DNA of 64,000 bases, taken from contig JBBRTV010000014.1 in the NCBI GenBank assembly GCA_038243995.1, positions 62,001 to 126,000 on the forward strand. Direction: 5' to 3'. This document shows positions 59,515-64,000 of this stretch, piece by piece. The position numbers and the translations under genes are program-made. Position 1 is the first letter of the stretch, and each line of letters opens with the position of its first letter. This DNA is from Scleromatobacter sp038243995 (GTDB lineage Bacteria > Pseudomonadota > Gammaproteobacteria > Burkholderiales > Burkholderiaceae_C). The notes beneath the pieces were generated by a model that saw nothing but the letters and a program-made list of their open reading frames with translations, had not been told where the DNA came from and searched no databases.

Positions 59515-62412
59515 ATGCCGGAGATCGAGATGCCTGCCCTGTTCAAGAGGCTGTTGCCGGCGCTGGCATTGCTGGCGCTGGAGGCCTGCACGACCTTGCC
59601 GGCCGCCACGGTCGCCAGCGACCTGCGAGACTGCGCCGGGATGGTGGGCGGCGGCCTGCGCCCGCTGGCAGCCGCGCGCGACGAGCGCTTCAACGGCAAG
59701 GTCGGCGCGGACGTGGCGCGCTGCCGCGGCGGCGACCGGGCCGCCGAGTTCCGCCGCACGCCCTACGTCGACTGGTCGAACTACCACGCTACCGGCGACG
59801 CCAGCACCCTGTCGCCCGGCGCGACGGGCGTCGGCCCGCACCTCGGGCCGGACGGTCGCGGCATCGACGGCGCCTTGCTCGACCTCGAATACCAGCGCAT
59901 GGAGCTGATCAAGTTCAACCTGTTCGACAACAACGGCACTTACCAGGAGTACGTGCAAGGGCGTGACGGCGTGCCTGGCCCGGCGCTCAAGACGTGGAGC
60001 GCCATGCGCCTGCCCAAGGACTCGCCACGCTACGACGCTGTCGGCGGCGACGGGCCCCAGCTGTGCAGCGGCGAGCTGATCCGCTTCCGCAATCTCGACG
60101 GCACCTGCAACGACCTGCGCAACCCGCTGATGGGCGCGACGGGCACGAGTTTCGCTCGCAACGTCGAGTTCGAGGCGACCTACCCCGACCTCGGCAGCAA
60201 CGAACTCGCGCGCAACCGCCACGGCGATCGCCTGGGGCTGCTGACGCCCGACCCGCAGGTGATCAGCCGCAAGCTCTTCACGCGCACGCAGTCCGACCCT
60301 GGGAAATGCCGTGAGGGCGAGGGCCTGCCGGGCTATTCGGCGGACGCGCAATGCGACTACAAGAAGGCGCCGTTCTTCAACGTGCTGGCCGCGTTCTGGA
60401 TCCAGTTCATGACGCACGACTGGTTCTCGCACCTGGACGAAGGGCACAACAAGCCCGAGTGGATGCCGGTCGGCTGCGCGACCCGGCGCGACGGCTCGAC
60501 CGACACGCCGCTGTCGGCGCAGGAGGTCGAGGCACTCGGCTGCCGACCCGACGACCGCGTCGACCGCGCCTACGTGAAGCAGGACGATGCGCCACCGCAA
60601 TTCACGGTGGACGGCCACGCGCAGCCGGGGCGCGCCTACAAGACGCATCCCAACAACGTGACCGGCTGGTGGGACGCGTCGCAGATCTACGGCTACGACG
60701 AGACCTCGCGCCGGCGCGTGAAGCGCGACCCGGCGGATCCGGCGCGGCTGTTGCTGCTACCCGGACGCCACGCCGGGGCGGGCGAGGCACAGGGCCAGCT
60801 GCCGCACCTTGCGCCGGGCGATCCGATGAATCCGCAATGGGCGGGCCAGCCGGCGGTCGCCGACCCGGACAACTTCACCATCGGCATCGACTTCTATCAC
60901 ACGATCTTCGCGCGCGAGCACAACGCGTTCGTCGAGGCGTTCCGCGCCCAGGCCCGCGCCACGCCCGACGCCGACAGCGGCCTGCGCAACCCGGCGCGGC
61001 CCGAGCAGGCGATCCGCTACCGCGACGTGAGCGCCGACGAGCTGTTCGAGATCGGCCGCCTCGTCATCGCCGCCGAGATCGCCAAGATCCACACCACCGA
61101 ATGGACGCCGCAGCTGCTGTACGACGAGCCGCTCTATCTCGGCATGAACTCCAACTGGAGCGGCCTCCTGGGCGGCAACGAGATCGCGCGCGCGGCGCTC
61201 GAGCAGATCATCGTGCAGAACTTCGGCCGCTCCAAGGACGCGAAGAAGGCCACGCAGTGGTACTCGGCGCTGGCCTCCGGGCCGGGCATCTTCGGGCTCG
61301 GCAGCCACGTCTACGCGGACGACGTCGTGTTCGCGCAGTTCGACCCCGGGAAGACCGACCTCTGGGACCTGCGCAACCCGGATCACGTCAACGGCGGCGT
61401 CAATCACTTCGGCTCCCCGTTCAACTTCCCGGAGGAGTTCGTCAGCGTCTACCGCCTGCATGCGCTGGTGCCCGACCTGATCGAGTTCCGCGAATGGGAT
61501 CGCGACCCGAACGTGATCCGCGCGAAGATCCCGGTGGTCGAGACCTTCCGCGCGCAGGCGACGCCCGCGATGGAAGACAACGGCGCTGCCAACTGGGCGC
61601 TGTCGATGGGGCGCCAGCGCCTGGGGCTGCTGACGCTGCAGAACACGCCGCAGTTCATGCAGAACCTGGCCTTGCCCCGGCTGCAGTCGGCAACCGGCAA
61701 GATCGACCTGGCGGCCCTGGACGTGATTCGCGACCGCGAGCACGGCGTGCCACGCTTCAACGAGTTCCGTCGCCAGTACGGCCTGCGGCAGCTGACGAGC
61801 TTCGACGACTTCGTCGACCAGCGCCTGCCTGCCGGCGCGCCCGAACGCGCCGACCAGGAGCGCATCATCCGGACGCTGCGCGAGGTCTACGGACAGCACC
61901 GGTGCGCGGCGGGCAAGATCATCACCGCGGCCCAGCGCAACCTCGACGGCACGCGCATCGACGATTGCCTGGGTCATCCCGACGGCAGCCTCGTCGACAA
62001 CATCGAGGACGTCGACACGGTCGTCGGCTGGCTCGCCGAATTCACGCGTCCGCACGGCTACGCGATCTCGGAGACGCAGTTCCAGGTCTTCATCCTCAAC
62101 GCGTCGCGGCGCCTGTTCAGCGACCGCTTCTTCACGTCCAGCTTCCGGCCCGAGTTCTACACGACGCTGGGAGTGCAGTGGGTCAGCGACAACGGCCCGC
62201 TCGGCAAGCTCCACGAGCCGCGGGCAAGCAACGGCCATGCCGTCGAGGTCTCGCCGCTCAAGCGGGTGCTGCTGCGCACGGTGCCCGAGCTCGCGCCCGA
62301 GCTCGCGCATGTCGTCAACGCGTTCGATCCCTGGGCGCGCGACCGCGGCGACTACTACAGCCTGGGCTGGCGGCCGCGCCCGGATGCGTCTTCCGACCCG
62401 GCGTTCAAGTGA
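59515..62412 (+). CDS. animal-type heme peroxidase / fatty-acid dioxygenase-like lipoprotein
   Basis: 965-residue exported heme enzyme of the peroxidase-cyclooxygenase superfamily. A hydrophobic N-terminus (FKRLLPALALLALEAC) resembles a lipoprotein signal, with a non-ideal lipobox (LEAC). The distal-heme motif is IQFMTHDWFSHL with the conserved His-Asp, and the proximal region is EFVSVYRLHALVPD. This has the Tyr-Arg-x-His pattern of cyclooxygenases and alpha-dioxygenases, where the Tyr abstracts hydrogen from a fatty acid. Size is larger than alpha-dioxygenases (about 640) because of long inserts. An ATG five codons later is an alternative start. Peroxidase alone or lipid oxygenation are both possible. 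No partner genes are adjacent. Confidence 0.88.
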   Translation: MPEIEMPALFKRLLPALALLALEACTTLPAATVASDLRDCAGMVGGGLRPLAAARDERFNGKVGADVARCRGGDRAAEFRRTPYVDWSNYHATGDASTLSPGATGVGPHLGPDGRGIDGALLDLEYQRMELIKFNLFDNNGTYQEYVQGRDGVPGPALKTWSAMRLPKDSPRYDAVGGDGPQLCSGELIRFRNLDGTCNDLRNPLMGATGTSFARNVEFEATYPDLGSNELARNRHGDRLGLLTPDPQVISRKLFTRTQSDPGKCREGEGLPGYSADAQCDYKKAPFFNVLAAFWIQFMTHDWFSHLDEGHNKPEWMPVGCATRRDGSTDTPLSAQEVEALGCRPDDRVDRAYVKQDDAPPQFTVDGHAQPGRAYKTHPNNVTGWWDASQIYGYDETSRRRVKRDPADPARLLLLPGRHAGAGEAQGQLPHLAPGDPMNPQWAGQPAVADPDNFTIGIDFYHTIFAREHNAFVEAFRAQARATPDADSGLRNPARPEQAIRYRDVSADELFEIGRLVIAAEIAKIHTTEWTPQLLYDEPLYLGMNSNWSGLLGGNEIARAALEQIIVQNFGRSKDAKKATQWYSALASGPGIFGLGSHVYADDVVFAQFDPGKTDLWDLRNPDHVNGGVNHFGSPFNFPEEFVSVYRLHALVPDLIEFREWDRDPNVIRAKIPVVETFRAQATPAMEDNGAANWALSMGRQRLGLLTLQNTPQFMQNLALPRLQSATGKIDLAALDVIRDREHGVPRFNEFRRQYGLRQLTSFDDFVDQRLPAGAPERADQERIIRTLREVYGQHRCAAGKIITAAQRNLDGTRIDDCLGHPDGSLVDNIEDVDTVVGWLAEFTRPHGYAISETQFQVFILNASRRLFSDRFFTSSFRPEFYTTLGVQWVSDNGPLGKLHEPRASNGHAVEVSPLKRVLLRTVPELAPELAHVVNAFDPWARDRGDYYSLGWRPRPDASSDPAFK

Positions 62413-62510
62413 TCGTGGCGCGTCGCGGCCGGCCGGCGGGCCCGTTCCTTGCCGGGGTGCCGCATCGATGTGACGATGCAGACGCACGGCCGAAACGCCC
62501 CCCGACGACA

Positions 62511-63086
62511 ATGAGCCCGATGAACCTGGTGAACCGAACACGGATGCCGCGCGCAGAACGCGCGCGGCACCGCGCCCCCGCAAGGCCCGTCGGCGCCCGG
62601 TCGCTGCTGCTGGCCGCGCTCGCGGCGACGGCGATGGCCGGCGCGCGCGCGGACGACACGCCGGCCGCGGCGACGGATGCCGACGCCTTCAATCGCCGCG
62701 CGGCGATCTGCGCCGCGGCGCTGGAGGTCGATCAGCTCGCGCTCGTGGCACGGGCGCGCGCCGGCACGCCGGGACTGCGGCCCGAACTCCTGCGCATCAC
62801 CCAGCTCGGCTTCACCTACGTCGGCACGGCCTATCTGCGGGGCCTGCGCAATCCTGCGGGCGACCAGATGCTGCGCGCCGCCCGGATCGAGGCGCAGTCG
62901 TGGGGCGCGGCGCGCCACGCCGCCACGGTGGGCGAGTGCCGCACCGAGGCGGAGGCCTTGCTCAAGCAGGCGAGTTCGCTGGAGCAGTGGTTCGTGCTGA
63001 AGCGGGCGAACGCGCGCGTCGACAAGTTCCTCGCCGTGCCCACGGTCGCCGCCGCCTCGAATCCGGCATCCTCCGCGAGCCGCTAG
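62511..63086 (+). CDS. secreted protein of unknown function
   Basis: 191-residue protein not assigned to a family. A long basic N-terminus precedes a signal-like stretch (SLLLAALAATAMAGARA), so the true start may be one of the in-frame ATGs at 62511, 62520 or 62544; none has a good ribosome site. The mature part is helical (NRRAAICAAALEVDQLALVA; TEAEALLKQASSLEQWFVLK) with two Cys that may pair. It lies 98 bases after the peroxidase gene in the same direction and could be co-transcribed with it. Confidence 0.65.
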   Translation: MSPMNLVNRTRMPRAERARHRAPARPVGARSLLLAALAATAMAGARADDTPAAATDADAFNRRAAICAAALEVDQLALVARARAGTPGLRPELLRITQLGFTYVGTAYLRGLRNPAGDQMLRAARIEAQSWGAARHAATVGECRTEAEALLKQASSLEQWFVLKRANARVDKFLAVPTVAAASNPASSASR

Positions 63087-63113
63087 GGCGCTTGTCACGC
63101 GAGCGCGCGCCCC

Positions 63114-64000
63114 ATGCCCCTCCAGCATTTCCATCCCGCCGTCGCGCGCTGGTTCATCCGCCGCTTCCCCGCGCCCACCGAGGCGCAGGTCGCGGCGTGG
63201 CCGGCGATCCGCGCGGGCCGCCACACGCTCGTCGCCGCGCCGACCGGCTCCGGCAAGACGCTCACCGCCTTCCTCGCCGCCCTCGACAGCCTCGTGCGGC
63301 AGGGCCTGGAGGAAGGCGGCCTGCGCGACGCGACGACGGTCGTGTACGTCTCGCCGCTGAAGGCGCTGTCGAACGACATCCGGGCCAATCTCGAGGCGCC
63401 GCTGGCCGGCATCCGCGCGGAACTGAAGGCGCTGGGGCTCGCCGACGTCGACATCCGCACCGCCGTGCGCACCGGCGACACCCCGCAGAAAGACCGCCAG
63501 CAGAACCTGCGCCGCCCGCCGCACATCCTCGTCACCACGCCGGAATCGCTGTACGTGCTGCTCGGGTCGCTGTCGGGGCGCCGCATGCTGTCGACGGTGC
63601 GCACGGTGATCGTCGACGAGATCCACGCGCTCGCGCCCAACAAGCGCGGCAGCCACCTCGCGTTGTCGCTCGAGCGCCTCGAGTCGCTGTGCGACCGTCG
63701 GCTGGCGCGGATCGGGCTGTCGGCCACGCAGAAGCCGGTCGACGAAGTGGCGCGCTTCCTGGTCGGCGCGGGGGCGACGACGGACGGTGTCGCCGATTGC
63801 GCGATCGTCGACATCGGCTACGCGAAGCGGCGCGACCTGGCGCTCGAGCTGCCGCCGACGCCGCTCGCGGCGGTGATGTCCAACGACCAGTGGGAGCAGG
63901 TCTACGCGCGCATCGTCGAGCTCGTCGCGACGCATCGCACGACACTCGTCTTCGTCAACACGCGGCGCATGGCCGAACGCGCGGCGCGCCACCTGGGCGA
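63114..64000 (+). CDS. Lhr-type DEAD/DEAH-box ATP-dependent helicase (N-terminal part)
   Basis: The first 295 residues of a large SF2 helicase, cut by the window edge. Motif Q-like TEAQVAAWPAIRAGRHTLVA, Walker A APTGSGKT, YVSPLKALSNDI, the Lhr-type TTPESLYVLL, box II VIVDEIHALAPNKRGSHLAL (DEIH) and motif III SATQ are all in order, with the start of the second RecA domain (FVNTRRMAERAARHL). Full Lhr proteins are 800-1500 residues and act in DNA or RNA repair. It starts at an ATG 27 bases after the preceding stop. Confidence 0.93.
   Translation, partial: MPLQHFHPAVARWFIRRFPAPTEAQVAAWPAIRAGRHTLVAAPTGSGKTLTAFLAALDSLVRQGLEEGGLRDATTVVYVSPLKALSNDIRANLEAPLAGIRAELKALGLADVDIRTAVRTGDTPQKDRQQNLRRPPHILVTTPESLYVLLGSLSGRRMLSTVRTVIVDEIHALAPNKRGSHLALSLERLESLCDRRLARIGLSATQKPVDEVARFLVGAGATTDGVADCAIVDIGYAKRRDLALELPPTPLAAVMSNDQWEQVYARIVELVATHRTTLVFVNTRRMAERAARHLG

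Overview
The window is about 70% G+C and gene-dense. The gene families point to a betaproteobacterium, most likely of the order Burkholderiales: a DUF3563 mini-protein, a DUF1631 protein, a thyA-folA pair, NodT-type outer-membrane lipoproteins and a LiuR-type MerR regulator next to acyl-CoA carboxylase genes. This assignment is inference from gene content; no rRNA or tRNA gene was seen. The left end cuts a chitinase and the right end cuts an Lhr-type helicase.

Region 1 (1-13.2 kb): a secreted GH18 chitinase, a DUF4337 membrane protein, a chemoreceptor, an isocitrate-lyase/PEP-mutase family enzyme, and a tripartite RND efflux operon (pump, adaptor, outer-membrane factor) whose pump gene carries an in-frame TAA in the middle. 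An OmpA-like protein and a PhyH-type dioxygenase follow. Region 2 (13.4-21.5 kb): ATC-hydrolase family protein, a 32-codon HAD-like remnant, folA, thyA, an acyltransferase, a phytase-like secreted protein, a secreted protein of unknown function, a secreted alpha/beta hydrolase, and a gene-free stretch with a 19-copy hexanucleotide repeat. Region 3 (21.5-26.5 kb): a branched-chain amino-acid-type ABC operon (livK, livH, a fused livM-livG, livF) with hairpins after livK and after livF.

Region 4 (26.7-38.9 kb): two divergent units around a perfect palindrome at 31040-31053. Leftward are an SCP2 protein, a MerR regulator, a thiolase and a FadB-like enzyme. Rightward are an SDR, carboxyltransferase beta, acyl-CoA dehydrogenase, enoyl-CoA hydratase, biotin carboxylase/BCCP and a DUF849 beta-keto acid cleavage enzyme. 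The order SDR-beta-ACAD-hydratase-alpha matches atuBCDEF of acyclic terpene (citronellol/geranylate) catabolism, with beta-oxidation genes on the other side. This is the most coherent catabolic system in the window.

Region 5 (38.9-46.4 kb): a PilZ protein beside a MsbA-like ABC exporter, divergent from a MarR-OMF-EmrA-EmrB drug-efflux operon with ATGA overlaps. Region 6 (46.6-50.5 kb): a LytS-type sensor kinase whose response regulator is reduced to a remnant, a DUF3563 gene, a chemoreceptor remnant with an internal stop, and DUF1631. Region 7 (50.7-57.8 kb): a ROK repressor with repeats over its promoter, then a complete sugar ABC importer, a sugar isomerase-like protein and a Gfo/Idh/MocA dehydrogenase, probably one substrate-induced operon. 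Region 8 (57.8-64 kb): a PEGA-like lipoprotein, a SHOCT protein, a large animal-type heme peroxidase/dioxygenase lipoprotein, a small secreted protein and the start of the Lhr-type helicase.
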